Notes under the pieces: generated by a model
Databases searched by the model: none
The model's input: only the letters and a program-made list of their open reading frames with translations
Told to the model about the DNA's origin: nothing
In this document: piece by piece, positions 46,580-56,400 of the stretch
Layout of the letters: each line of letters begins with the position of its first letter
Numbering within the stretch: position 1 is the first letter of the stretch
Source: CAYLHF01 sp964383365
Lineage (GTDB): Bacteria > Bacteroidota > Rhodothermia > Rhodothermales > UBA10348
Direction: 5' to 3'
NCBI GenBank assembly: GCA_964383365.1
Contig: CAYLHF010000014.1
Coordinates: 14,611 to 78,610, forward strand
Length of the DNA: 64,000 nucleotides
Made by a program: the position numbers and the translations under genes

Positions 46580-47866
46580 CTACGAAAACCGGAATGTGCT
46601 TGTCCCGGAAAATCGTGCACTTGAGCCGAGTTCTTCTTCGATCCGAATCAGTTGGTTATACTTGGCCAGCCGATCACTTCTGCTCGCAGATCCTGTCTTT
46701 ATTTGTCCGGAATTGACTGCAACGGATAGGTCGGCGATAAAAGAATCTTCGGTCTCACCGGATCGATGCGAGATGACGGTCGCAAATCGATGTTTGTGTG
46801 CCAGTTCAATAGCAGAGAGGGTCTCGGTCAGTGTTCCAATCTGATTGAGTTTTATCAGGATGGCATTCCCGCACGCTTCCTTTATTCCACGCGCGAGAAA
46901 AGCCGTGTTCGTCACAAAGATATCGTCTCCTACCAATTGAACATCGGAACCCACTTCTGCGGTCAGTTCAGTCCAGCCCGTCCAGTCGTTTTCGTCCATC
47001 CCATCTTCAAGTGAAATAATGGGATATTTTTTCAACCAATCAGACCAGAATGAGACCATCTCTTCCGACGTTCTCTTTCTTTTGGGATCACTTTTCCAGA
47101 ACACATAGCTACCATCAGAAAACATCTCACTTGCGGCTGGATCAAGCGCAATGAAGATGTCTTCTCCGGGTCTATATCCCGCCTTCTCGATTGCTCTTAG
47201 AATGACCTCAACGGCTTCCTCGTTGGAACCCAGATTGGGTGCGAATCCACCTTCATCTCCTACGGCAGTCTGATAACCTCTTTCTCCTAGGACCGATCGA
47301 AGTACATGGAAGACTTCGACTCCCATCCGGAGGGCGTGTGAAAATGATTCAGCCCCGGCAGGCATGATCATAAATTCCTGCATATCGACACTGTTGTCCG
47401 CGTGCCTACCCCCGTTGACAATATTCATCATGGGGACGGGAAGTTCTAGCGCTCCGGTACCACCGATATAACGATAGAGAGGCAATCCTGACGCTTCAGC
47501 AGCGGCCCGGGCGACAGCAAGCGATGCCCCCAGGATGGCGTTAGCACCAAGATTAGCCTTATTTGGAGTTCCGTCAAGATCAATCAGCGACTGATCGATT
47601 TCAGCCTGATCAAATAAGAATGCCCCCTCAAGGGCCGGCGCGATCGACTCGTTGACGTTGGCTACCGCCTGATCAACGCCTTTGCCTCCGTACCTCGTCG
47701 GATCGGCGTCCCGCAATTCGACGGCTTCGTTTTCACCGGTGGAGGCACCGCTCGGGACAGATGCACGACCTACATATCCGTCACTGGTCAGGACTTCTAC
47801 TTCTACTGTCGGATTCCCCCGGCTGTCAAATATCTGACGAGCATGAACATCTGCGATTACTGACAT
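46580..47866 (-). CDS. eno: Enolase
   Basis: Enolase interconverts 2-phosphoglycerate and phosphoenolpyruvate. The 428 residues match the family closely: VEVEVLTSDGYVGRASVPSGASTG, MNIVNGGRHADNSVDMQEFM, AVGDEGGFAPNL, ISLEDGMDENDW, and KLNQIGTLTETL with the catalytic Lys, then SHRSGETEDSFIADLSV. It lies 12 bases after the TPR gene on the minus strand and is followed by ftsB. Confidence 0.98.
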   Translation of the reverse strand: MSVIADVHARQIFDSRGNPTVEVEVLTSDGYVGRASVPSGASTGENEAVELRDADPTRYGGKGVDQAVANVNESIAPALEGAFLFDQAEIDQSLIDLDGTPNKANLGANAILGASLAVARAAAEASGLPLYRYIGGTGALELPVPMMNIVNGGRHADNSVDMQEFMIMPAGAESFSHALRMGVEVFHVLRSVLGERGYQTAVGDEGGFAPNLGSNEEAVEVILRAIEKAGYRPGEDIFIALDPAASEMFSDGSYVFWKSDPKRKRTSEEMVSFWSDWLKKYPIISLEDGMDENDWTGWTELTAEVGSDVQLVGDDIFVTNTAFLARGIKEACGNAILIKLNQIGTLTETLSAIELAHKHRFATVISHRSGETEDSFIADLSVAVNSGQIKTGSASRSDRLAKYNQLIRIEEELGSSARFSGTSTFRFS

Positions 47867-47878
47867 AAAGCAATTTTA

Positions 47879-49201
47879 TTATCGAACTTTTGTTCGTTCT
47901 CCAATCCATGTATAACAACCGTAGTCAACCGTGTAGCTGTCGCCTGCTTTCCAGTTCTTGAAAAACTTATCCTCGGCTGTAGGGAAGAATTTGACGAGGC
48001 CGCGAGCTCTCTGACGAGCCTGTTTCGACAGTTTTTCGTCCCGTGCTGCTGCCCGATCAAAATAGTCTGCAGCCAGCCAATACACGGCTCGATCCTCTCG
48101 TTCAAACGATCCGCATCCCTGAACTGCGGTGACGTATAAATCAGCGATTGCCACGAGCGCTCTTCCGTACGACGGGTCTATCTTGAGAACCTTTCGAAAT
48201 GAGGTTCGGGCCCTGGAATAGCGTCCCTGTTGTTGAAAGGCAGTACCAATGTTGTAATAGACCTCGCGTGCAGCTTCCTGTCCACCATCGAGTTCCAGTG
48301 ACTTTTCATACAGTGAGATGGCTTCATCGGCCTCTCCGTCATCCAGTCGCATCTTCGCGATTTGTCGATACGTTCTGGCTGATGGCGACATCTCCAGGAG
48401 CTTCGTTCCGAGATCGTACAGCTTGCTTCGCATGCCCTCCTCTGCGTACAGATCGAAGAGTTCTGACATCAGTTCCGGATTCTCTTCATCTTTTGCCAAC
48501 TGGCCTTCAAGAAATTCAATTCGCTCTTCCGGAGATGTAAAGAGCGTACCCCGCCATTGGTCCAACATCTCCTTGACGGTCTCGTCATCTGCGTGACTAG
48601 CCTCGACGAGATCCATAAATGCGATGGCGTCCGACTTCCTGTCCTTCTGGACGTAATCGGATATGATGTAATTGAGGTAATACTGCTGAAGGCGCGTGGA
48701 GTCAATGTCAAATGCATGGCGATAGATCGGACCAACTTCAGGCTGAAGATCCTCCAGTTCTGCAGCATGTTTCTGTATAAAACGCCCCTTGTCAAACAAC
48801 CATTTGAACGCGTCCGCTTCGATACCAACGTCCAGTAATCTGGTCACAGCAGAATCAAAAATGTAGAGCGAACTATCCAGATAGGTCCGTACATCGGCCG
48901 GATCCGTCAGACTCATACCAATGCCTTCATAGGTTTCGACGGCCCTGCGAAAATTACGGTCCGATTTCGTTGGGAATTCCGGTGCACACGTTAGAATCCA
49001 TCTCAGATAAGGAAGGGCGGTGTCATAGCTCTTATTCTTGAAATCCTCCGCGTACAGGCTATAATTCATCCGGATCGTCGTGTCATCGTCCGTGCAGGCG
49101 CCCTGCGCCGCTGCAGAACGGGAAAGACCACTCCATACCGAAAAAATAGCCATCAGGGCCAATACGCCCGTGTGTGCGGAGAATGAAATACTGTTATTCA
49201 T
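47879..49201 (-). CDS. Exported TPR-repeat protein
   Basis: A 440-residue protein: signal peptide ending near SRSAAAQ (residues 1-32), then tetratricopeptide helices across the length, strongest near 265-365 (YEKSLELDGGQEAAREVYYNIGTAFQQQGRYSRARTSFRKVLKIDPSYGRALVAIADLY). TPRs serve protein-protein contacts, so it is likely a periplasmic or outer-membrane scaffold. In Bacteroidota TPR proteins often lie beside the outer-membrane protein found upstream here; the exact role is not known. Confidence 0.8.
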   Translation of the reverse strand: MNNSISFSAHTGVLALMAIFSVWSGLSRSAAAQGACTDDDTTIRMNYSLYAEDFKNKSYDTALPYLRWILTCAPEFPTKSDRNFRRAVETYEGIGMSLTDPADVRTYLDSSLYIFDSAVTRLLDVGIEADAFKWLFDKGRFIQKHAAELEDLQPEVGPIYRHAFDIDSTRLQQYYLNYIISDYVQKDRKSDAIAFMDLVEASHADDETVKEMLDQWRGTLFTSPEERIEFLEGQLAKDEENPELMSELFDLYAEEGMRSKLYDLGTKLLEMSPSARTYRQIAKMRLDDGEADEAISLYEKSLELDGGQEAAREVYYNIGTAFQQQGRYSRARTSFRKVLKIDPSYGRALVAIADLYVTAVQGCGSFEREDRAVYWLAADYFDRAAARDEKLSKQARQRARGLVKFFPTAEDKFFKNWKAGDSYTVDYGCYTWIGERTKVR

Positions 49202-49256
49202 GGTAAAAACCGTCTGTCAGGCAAATTGCGTCTTCGGTCATTAAGACCACGGAAAG

Positions 49257-50591
49257 TCAGCCCAGTTTCCTTTTCGTAAACCAGCGCTCACCAAAATTCA
49301 AGTTCAAGCCGAAACGTACATAACGATCCCGAATTAAACCGTTAGAGGTTGTACCCTGTCGGCCGATATCCAGATTGAGATCAATGCTCGTGCCAGGAAT
49401 GAGTGTAGGAATACTGAATCCGCCCGTAACTCCGAAACTGTTGATCCGTTTGTTCGGAAGGGGTGTGATGTATGACTGGTCAGCATACACACCCAGACGG
49501 AAAGCCATTCTCTCAAAGTAACTCGCGAATAAATTGCGTGCTCCCGGAAAATATTCGAGACCCCCGGAGATCCTGATTCGGTCGTCAATGCCTGCACCAG
49601 ATCCCGCTGAATATCCGGGAAAATCGAATCTACTCTTGAAGTCTGTCCACTTTTCATACTGAACATCTGCTATCACGGTCCACCTTGGCGACGGTTGATA
49701 GGCGAGACCTACGGCGAATCCCAGTGGGAGATCAACAGATCCCGATCGCTTCGCCGTCAACGTATCGACGCTCTCGCCTTCACCGATTGTGAGCACCCTG
49801 TCTCCAATTATGTGGGCAGGAAGGGAGAGCGTAACCCCGATGGACCAGGAATCTGTTTCACTGAAAACTTTCGTCCTTGCGAAGCGAAGGCCCAGGGTAG
49901 CAGCCCCACCTGTCAGGCGGGTAGATTTTGAGACAATCGCGTCTGCGTACTGGTTATTTTCGAAACCGGTTCGTTGGGACTCACGGAGGATGCCGAAATA
50001 GAAATCTGCACGCGCACCGAGACTCAGCCCTTTTGCTGCCACTACGCCCAGACCGGCACTGACTCTCTGAATTCCACCGTTACCCTTGAAACTGGTTGTG
50101 AAGGACTGATCGGCCTGATTCGCATCAGATGGAGTGAGAAATCCCGCGTCTTCTACGCGATAACTTATCCGCGTGTATGGAGAAAAAGAGAGTCCAAAAC
50201 CAATCTTGTTCGCTTTCAGCGGAAAGGAGAATTGAATTGCTCTCAGATAGCCGGAGGCAAGGTTACTGGACTCCGCAGAATCCGACGATTCTTTGATCCC
50301 TTCATACGTGAATCCACCCGAGAGCCTGGTAAAAAACAGGTCGGCAAAACCGGCCGGATTCGAGAAATTGGTGTATCTCGTCGAGGCGAGGCCGATTCCT
50401 CCTCCTCCCATCGCTAGAGACCGTGCGGACGAATAGTGAGTTCTCTGGCCAATGCCGAATCTGGAATAAATGGATCCATCCGACAGATCCTGACTGAGAG
50501 AGACTCGGGGGAGAACCGAAAGAGCCAGAATACCAAATAGTACACGATAGAACGCGCGTTTCTGGACGTTAGATGTAGATTTAAAATCCAT
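49257..50591 (-). CDS. Outer-membrane beta-barrel protein of a Bacteroidota-specific type
   Basis: A 444-residue protein with a signal peptide (about 1-33, SVLPRVSLSQ) and alternating hydrophobic strands ending in aromatic residues, typical of beta-barrels; it ends GLNLNFGERWFTKRKLG. The N-terminal SRFGIGQRTHYSSARSLAMGGGGIGL...NFSNPAGFA pattern resembles a family common in Bacteroidota and loosely FadL/PorV-like in style. No substrate can be named. It stands between a DUF4270-type lipoprotein and the TPR gene. Confidence 0.72.
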   Translation of the reverse strand: MDFKSTSNVQKRAFYRVLFGILALSVLPRVSLSQDLSDGSIYSRFGIGQRTHYSSARSLAMGGGGIGLASTRYTNFSNPAGFADLFFTRLSGGFTYEGIKESSDSAESSNLASGYLRAIQFSFPLKANKIGFGLSFSPYTRISYRVEDAGFLTPSDANQADQSFTTSFKGNGGIQRVSAGLGVVAAKGLSLGARADFYFGILRESQRTGFENNQYADAIVSKSTRLTGGAATLGLRFARTKVFSETDSWSIGVTLSLPAHIIGDRVLTIGEGESVDTLTAKRSGSVDLPLGFAVGLAYQPSPRWTVIADVQYEKWTDFKSRFDFPGYSAGSGAGIDDRIRISGGLEYFPGARNLFASYFERMAFRLGVYADQSYITPLPNKRINSFGVTGGFSIPTLIPGTSIDLNLDIGRQGTTSNGLIRDRYVRFGLNLNFGERWFTKRKLG

Positions 50592-50602
50592 CCTGAGAGG
50601 CT

Positions 50603-51763
50603 CTATTGAATAGCGGTAACGGTGAACATGGCATGGGGGCCTTCGCCGCCCGGTATGTCATGAATAAATAAAACATCGAGTGTGCTTTCTGCTACTGGAG
50701 CAAATACCTCAAATCGCTGAAAACTTCCCTTTCCGAGAACGACATTCTGAACGACGGTATTGAGCACATTATTATCGAACACAAATCGGCCATCTTCACC
50801 AATCGAAGCCGTCGAGAGTGTAAGTCCAACTCCTACGTCAGAAGTAACCGCTGCAAGAGACAACGTGCTGAGCATGGGCCGGACAAAACCGACAGGGGTG
50901 ATAAGGTTGGGATTTCCAGTATTGATCGAAATAATCGAGCGATGAATCGCATTGGCCTGAAGCTGCCCCGAATCAAAATCGAATGTTAGATCGGCGCGTG
51001 CACGTGTCCCGTCCTGAAGAAGAAGAAATCCGTTCGGAACACTCGGTTCATCTCGCGTGATCGTCGAAAGTACTCTGGTGACCTGAAACGACACGGTATC
51101 TCCAGGAACGGCAACGCGCATGATGCTGCCGGGAAGCCCGAAGCCGACAACGGCATTCCCGTCTACATAGTCGATTTGGAAACCGTGGAAGGCATTTATC
51201 GGGTCGTCACTCTGAAGCTGGGGAGCATTTCGATCGATCCATGATGGGGAAAATTGGAACTTGAGCGTGTCGGAAACCGGTAAAAATGTCGACTCAGACG
51301 CAACGGTTCCAACAGCTATCGTCGTATCAGCCGGTACACCGATTGCTCGCCACTCATCCGACAAGTCTGTAAGTCTCAGGCTGAGTGGGGAAAGTGTGTC
51401 TCCATATACGTAGTCTGAAACAAGCGAAAGCTCGGCAAACGTGACCGTGGACGTCTTGAATGTGGTAGAAAGTGCCGTCAGTTGGACAAAATCGATGTAT
51501 CCCGTCACGTCAATGGTTCCGAGTGATGGGTCTTCTACCCGTCCGGCAAGCGCTCGAATTGCGCCACTAGCGGCTTCACCACCCGTAACGTCTGCGCTGG
51601 AACGACTCGCGAAGAGTGAAGCCTCCTGACTGATTTCCTGCGGAGCACCAGCCTGTGAATCAACGAGTCCAATACCGACGTCGGACGGTTTATCGGTACA
51701 GGCAGCGACCGAAAGGGTCAGAAAAACGAAAAAAAACGATGGACGACGTCCTTGGAAGAACAT
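50603..51763 (-). CDS. Lipoprotein of DUF4270 type
   Basis: A 386-residue lipoprotein with lipobox SVAAC (Cys22) followed by TDKPSDVGIGLVDSQ, which matches the start of DUF4270 proteins, and a beta-rich remainder. DUF4270 is a Bacteroidota family often located next to the truncated GT5 glycogen-synthase-like gene, exactly as here; its function is unknown. Surface exposure is inferred. It is the first gene after a terminator and heads the run that continues through the outer-membrane protein to enolase. Confidence 0.7.
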   Translation of the reverse strand: MFFQGRRPSFFFVFLTLSVAACTDKPSDVGIGLVDSQAGAPQEISQEASLFASRSSADVTGGEAASGAIRALAGRVEDPSLGTIDVTGYIDFVQLTALSTTFKTSTVTFAELSLVSDYVYGDTLSPLSLRLTDLSDEWRAIGVPADTTIAVGTVASESTFLPVSDTLKFQFSPSWIDRNAPQLQSDDPINAFHGFQIDYVDGNAVVGFGLPGSIMRVAVPGDTVSFQVTRVLSTITRDEPSVPNGFLLLQDGTRARADLTFDFDSGQLQANAIHRSIISINTGNPNLITPVGFVRPMLSTLSLAAVTSDVGVGLTLSTASIGEDGRFVFDNNVLNTVVQNVVLGKGSFQRFEVFAPVAESTLDVLFIHDIPGGEGPHAMFTVTAIQ

Positions 51764-51845
51764 GGAAGAATTGGTTTAACCGATACGGGAAGAGACTTGA
51801 CCCGAAAACGATCCCAACGGATGAATTCGTATAGCTGATGTTCAA

Positions 51846-51878
51846 ACGAAAACCCCACAGACTGGTGCCAGTGGGGCC
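51846..51878 (-). terminator. Terminator downstream of the GT5-like gene
   Basis: On the minus strand CCCCACTGG-CA-CCAGT-CTGT-GGGG folds into a bulged stem, followed by TTTTCGTTT. It lies about 95 bases after the GT5-like stop codon and before the DUF4270 gene, so it probably separates two transcription units. Confidence 0.65.
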
Positions 51879-51971
51879 TTCGTGATGTAATGGCGCTTCA
51901 ATGCCGTACGGACGGTTGTTGTTTCGTCTGACACAGGCATAAAAACGGGCAGAACCGTCCGACATTACCAA

Positions 51972-52736
51972 TCAGACAGCGACTCCGTTCAAAAGCTGAT
52001 CGTAAACGGCAGTCGCTTGATCCATATATCCTGTATGATCATCTCCCGAAAATGCAGGATTATCAGACTGTTCCTTCATACTGGGCGGCAGGATCACGGA
52101 ATCTGCAAATTTGAGTCCGATATCAACGGGAGAGAGTCCGACCAGATCTTCTCCGTCTGTTAAACTCAGGGACTCAAGGTGTGTAGACTCAACGGTTGCA
52201 GAAAAGGCGACCTCTTCCGGCGTGTAAATGATTTTACTGTCCTCGAATAGCGCCTCTCCGGCAAACTCAGTCCTGAGAACATACGGGACAAAGCCGCTTA
52301 TCCATCCCACTGCATGTACCAGATCCGGTTGCCATCCAAGATTGCAGATAGTTCGTATCACGCTCCTCGAAAAAAATGTGGCTCGGTCCAGATTGTCTTC
52401 GAAAAGGACTCCCTGTCGATCTTCAAAAATACCCTTGCGTTTGAAGTAGTACGCGTTGTCCATGAAGTAGACTTGAAGTCTGATGCCCGGGATGGAAGCC
52501 ACTTTTACCTTGAGCGTTTCGACAACTTCCCCCTGAACAATTTCGCTTCCTGACAATCGAATGACCTCATGGAGACGATTTCGTCGTTCGCCGACCGTGC
52601 CATATCTCGGCATCATTATTCTCGTTTCGTAATCGCCGGATTCGTGAAGAGCTTCCGGGAGATGACGAACGAGTGTCGCGATCTCTGATGAATTGGAAAA
52701 AGGAGCGACCTGCCCGGAAATAAAGAGTATCCTCAT
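51972..52736 (-). CDS. Glycogen/starch synthase N-terminal (GT5)-like protein, truncated and without KxGG
   Basis: A 254-residue protein matching only the N-terminal Rossmann half of GT5 glycogen synthases (MRILFISGQVAPFSNSSEIATLVRHLPEAL...RIMMPRYGTVGERR...YFKRKGIF). In real synthases a Lys-Thr-Gly-Gly motif near residue 15 binds ADP-glucose; here the position reads NSSE. The C-terminal half with the second nucleotide-sugar site is absent. This is the Bacteroidota protein usually annotated glycogen synthase beside DUF4270; from the missing residues it is unlikely to be a working synthase. A terminator follows it. Confidence 0.75.
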   Translation of the reverse strand: MRILFISGQVAPFSNSSEIATLVRHLPEALHESGDYETRIMMPRYGTVGERRNRLHEVIRLSGSEIVQGEVVETLKVKVASIPGIRLQVYFMDNAYYFKRKGIFEDRQGVLFEDNLDRATFFSRSVIRTICNLGWQPDLVHAVGWISGFVPYVLRTEFAGEALFEDSKIIYTPEEVAFSATVESTHLESLSLTDGEDLVGLSPVDIGLKFADSVILPPSMKEQSDNPAFSGDDHTGYMDQATAVYDQLLNGVAV

Positions 52737-53090
52737 CTCATATGCCTTTCTTGTACGCGTTATCTGGAGCGGGGGAGAAATGCCGACAAACCAGAAATCA
52801 GAGACAATTTTGCAGAATCAGCTGCAGACGTCTCTGGCTCCCGGACGAGCGACGTCGACTTCATGTCGGAATCGATTCCAGACACAAAAATTCCTCGATA
52901 CACCGAAGTAAATAATTTACGGATATGTCCTTGTTTTTACAACAGTAGTACGAAGTATCGGCGCGTCGCAGATAGCCAGAAACGTATGACCGGCCAGGAT
53001 CACCAAGTATATCGGTAGCCCTGTCAGCTGACTCGTTGAGACGTGAAGCAAAGGGCTGAGACGCGCGTATAACGGGCAAACAGAAAGACG
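52737..53090. other. 354-base divergent gap with no supported gene
   Basis: The space between the GT5-like and DCC genes probably holds two divergent promoters, but no clear -33/-7 match was found. One plus-strand frame is open across much of it and contains a 51-codon ORF (52863-53018) with no recognisable product, ribosome-binding site or family match. Confidence 0.6.
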
Positions 53091-53492
53091 ATGGGAACTG
53101 GAGCGATCATATTATTTGATGGAGTCTGTAATCTCTGTAATGCGTCGGTTAATTTCGTAATCGATCGCGACACAGAGTCGTATTTTCAATACGGAGCTCT
53201 TCAGTCCGAATCGGGTGGAAAGCTTTTGGCCGATCATAACATACCGGCTCGATATCTCGATTCGATCGTTCTTTTGGAAGACGGAGCATTCTATACTTCG
53301 TCCGATGCCGCGCTCAGAATCGCTCGCAGATTGTCCGGCGCATGGCGGTTCCTATACGTCCTCCGATGGATTCCCGGATTTATCAGAGACGGCGTATATA
53401 ATTGGATTGCGCGCAACCGCTACCGGTGGTTTGGTCGGTCGGATTCATGCCGGATCCCCACTCCTGAATTGAGGGCTCGTTTTCTGTCGTGA
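53091..53492 (+). CDS. DCC-family thiol-disulfide oxidoreductase-like protein (DUF393)
   Basis: A 133-residue protein with the defining start FDGVCNLCNASVNFVIDRD; the CxxC-like pair (CNLC) in a thioredoxin-like setting gives the DCC name. Members are predicted thiol oxidoreductases with unproven substrates. A mid-protein ALRIARRLSGAWRFLYVLRWIPGFIRDGVYNWIARNRYRWFG segment is typical of the family. It is convergent with the DUF4175 gene, 7 bases between stops. Confidence 0.85.
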   Translation: MGTGAIILFDGVCNLCNASVNFVIDRDTESYFQYGALQSESGGKLLADHNIPARYLDSIVLLEDGAFYTSSDAALRIARRLSGAWRFLYVLRWIPGFIRDGVYNWIARNRYRWFGRSDSCRIPTPELRARFLS

Positions 53493-53499
53493 ATAGCGC

Positions 53500-56400
53500 C
53501 TAATTCCCGGACGTAGACTTCTGTTGCAACAGATCAAAATATTGTCTGATCAATCGCTCATAATCGGGACTGTACCCACTTTCAAGGGCCTTGAATAAGT
53601 CTCTACGCAGCAGGTCCAGGCGTTCTGTAGGAGAGAGGGCTCCGGGGCCCGGACGTACCAGATCCGTTCCCGTTTCACTCTTGCGTTTTTTGTCCTTTCC
53701 ACGCTCTTGAAGCGACTTGGTGGCTTCAAGCATCCGTGTGAGAATTTGTTGCTGGCGCTGTACAGTTCTTCTGGACACCCGATTTTCCTGTAGATCCTGA
53801 ATGGATTCCAGCATTTGTTCGGCAATCCTGTTCAGGTCACCCATCAGTTTATTTCGGGCCGTCCGGTCACGCGAAAGCTGCTTTATCTGGCGCCTGATCT
53901 GTTCTTGCTGACCGCCCATCTGCCTGAGCCGTTCCGTCATATCCTGCGTCAGTCTGTTTCCCTGGGCATCATTAAGCAATTGTTGAATCTGGTCGTTGAG
54001 TTGCTGTTGCTGTTGACCCAGGTTCTGAAGTTGGTCCATGAGTTGCTGCATGCTCATGTTTCCGGATCCTGATCCCTGTCCGCTCATCATCTGATTCAGT
54101 AGCTCAGAGAGTACGACGGCCAACTCGTTGAGAAACGTCATCGAGGCCATTTGATGTCCGGCAGCCTTTCGGACAACCCGATCGGCGAGTGCAGCCGTTG
54201 CCTCTTCCATCGATTTAAGCGACTTACCGGTGTATTTTTGTACCTCCCGTCCCATCTGTGGAATTTCGCGAGCCATGCGCTGCAGTGAATCCGCAACAAC
54301 CGTAAGGCCTTCAGAGAGATCGACCTGATCCTGGGCCAACGATCGAAGAGCCGGACTTTCGGCTGTCTGTAGGCTGGTTTTGAGTCGAAGGGCTTCCTGA
54401 TCTACAGACAGCGTGAGAATGTCTTCAAGAATGGACCTGAGTCCCGCCGTATTAATCTGCAATTGCTGTCCCTGCATATTCTGCTGCATCTGGGACAACT
54501 GGCTTTTGACCTGCCCCAGTTGCCGTTGAATCTGTTGCTGTCCCTTTTGCGCATTATCGAATTTTCTCTCCTGAATCTGTTCCGCATTCTCGCTCATCTG
54601 GCGGGGAATTTCCATGTCCTCCGTGTCTTCTGCGATGTCCTGCATTTTTTCGGCTGGAGCTCTCTTGACATCTTCCATGCGTTCGCGAATTTCCTCGAGT
54701 TTTTCCTCAAGACCCTTCATGTCTTCGGAGGCCTGCTGCTGCTGACGAGCGAGCTTATTTTCGTCCGTGAGATTCTGTTTGTTGTCACCGTCGGCTTTTT
54801 CAGGATTCTGTCGGTTGTCGGGTTTGTCCGGGTTATTTTTCAGATCCTCTGTTTTCTCTCCCAGACTGGCTTCAATTCGCTCCAGATCTTCGATGCGGCG
54901 AGTAGCTTCATCGAGGTCTTTCTGAACCTGAACCTGCTTGAAGATATCGAGCGTTCTCTGAAGGCGTTCCTGGTACATCTTCTCGTCGAATTCGAACTCT
55001 TCCATCGCCCGATTCATCTCACCGAGATCCATTTGCTCCATCGACTCCTGCAGCGTATCCAGAGCCTCCATAAGGTCGGGTGAATTTACATCTTCGATGA
55101 CTTCTTCAAGTTGCTCAAACAAATCCAGGGTTTCCGGAGTGACGAGATCATTATTTTCGAGTTCGTCGGCAAGCTCTTCGACGTGTTTGCCCAGGTCGTC
55201 GACGGAATGCTCCAACTGGGTCTGCTCGTTTTTGAGCTGTTCCAATTTTCGCTTATCCTGCCATTCGGGTTCAGGTTTTTCTCTCAGATTCTTTTGCAGT
55301 TCGTCGAAAACGTCCTGAACTGATTTGGCCTCATCCAGAATCGATTCCAGCTTGTCAGTAGCCGTATCTTCTGCTGTATCCACGGCTTCATACTGATCCG
55401 CGAGTGAGGGTAATCGAAGCAGATAAACGCTGGATGATGATTCTTTCGGTCCCGAAATAGTGTCGTTGTCTCTGACCGTCAGATAGTACTCGATGACATC
55501 ACCTGGAACGGGGTCGAGTCGTGCTTCAGCATTCAGGATCCACGTGATGGTGTCTTCCCTGTCCAGGACACGTGACCTGTCGAGCGGAATCTGTAGACTC
55601 GAGAAGGATTCTTGAACTTCACCAAAACGGGACTCTGCACGGCGGAAGTACAACCTCAGCGAAGAGAAGCCGAAATCATCGGTTATTCGGTACCGAATAT
55701 CGATCGTTGCTGATTCTGTTAGATCCGTTTTGGGATCAGGTGACACGATCGAAATTGCCGGCATCTCATCGAGCAGGGACTCGACGGCATAATCTATCGG
55801 TGCCCGGTTGCCGATTCCGTCCACACTCCTGAGTTTTATTCGGTAGTGATCATCATGAGCGACTGTGAATTTACCATTGGCCGTTGAACCATCCATAGGA
55901 ACCGGCACGACTCCTCCCGACGCAAAAACCAGGACGGTAGAATCCGCGAGGGCACCCCCTATGTTCATTTCGACTCTTACTTGTGTTCCTTTGATGGCGC
56001 TGACGTCCCCGATATCCGGTGGTAGTTGTCGATCTGGTATTCTCGTGTAGCGGGGAAAGTTGAGACTGAGCTGCAATTGCTGAACAATAGGACGTTCGAG
56101 TACGGTGACCCCGAACCAATCTGAACTCACGTCATCGCGAATCGCCCGGTACTCAAACGATTGTCTGATGTTTGAGAAAGTAGATGAGAACTCATCGACG
56201 CCATCTTTCGCCATCTCCACCAATTGCGACCTTTCCTCAGATGAATAGCGAAATTCTACATCGAGGGCACCTGGTGGCTCAATTCCCGACGTTACAGCAG
56301 AGACTACGAGGGAATCTCCTCGGATTACGTCTGCGGCTCCCGGAAACACAAGAAGGGAGAATGGAGCAGGGCGATGAAATGCTTGCAGGGGGGAGCTCAA

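Noticed and set aside
51909..51961. 9-bp inverted repeat CGGACGGTT ... AACCGTCCG
   Set aside because: The loop is about 35 bases and no T-tract follows; it is not a convincing terminator or operator.
52863..53018. 51-codon plus-strand ORF in the GT5-like/DCC gap
   Set aside because: No ribosome-binding site or recognisable product, and the frame is open by chance upstream through the antisense of the GT5-like gene.
54463..55083. 206-residue ORF antisense to the DUF4175 gene
   Set aside because: It is a shadow of the repetitive coiled-coil coding sequence, giving Leu/Phe-rich residues with no family signature.
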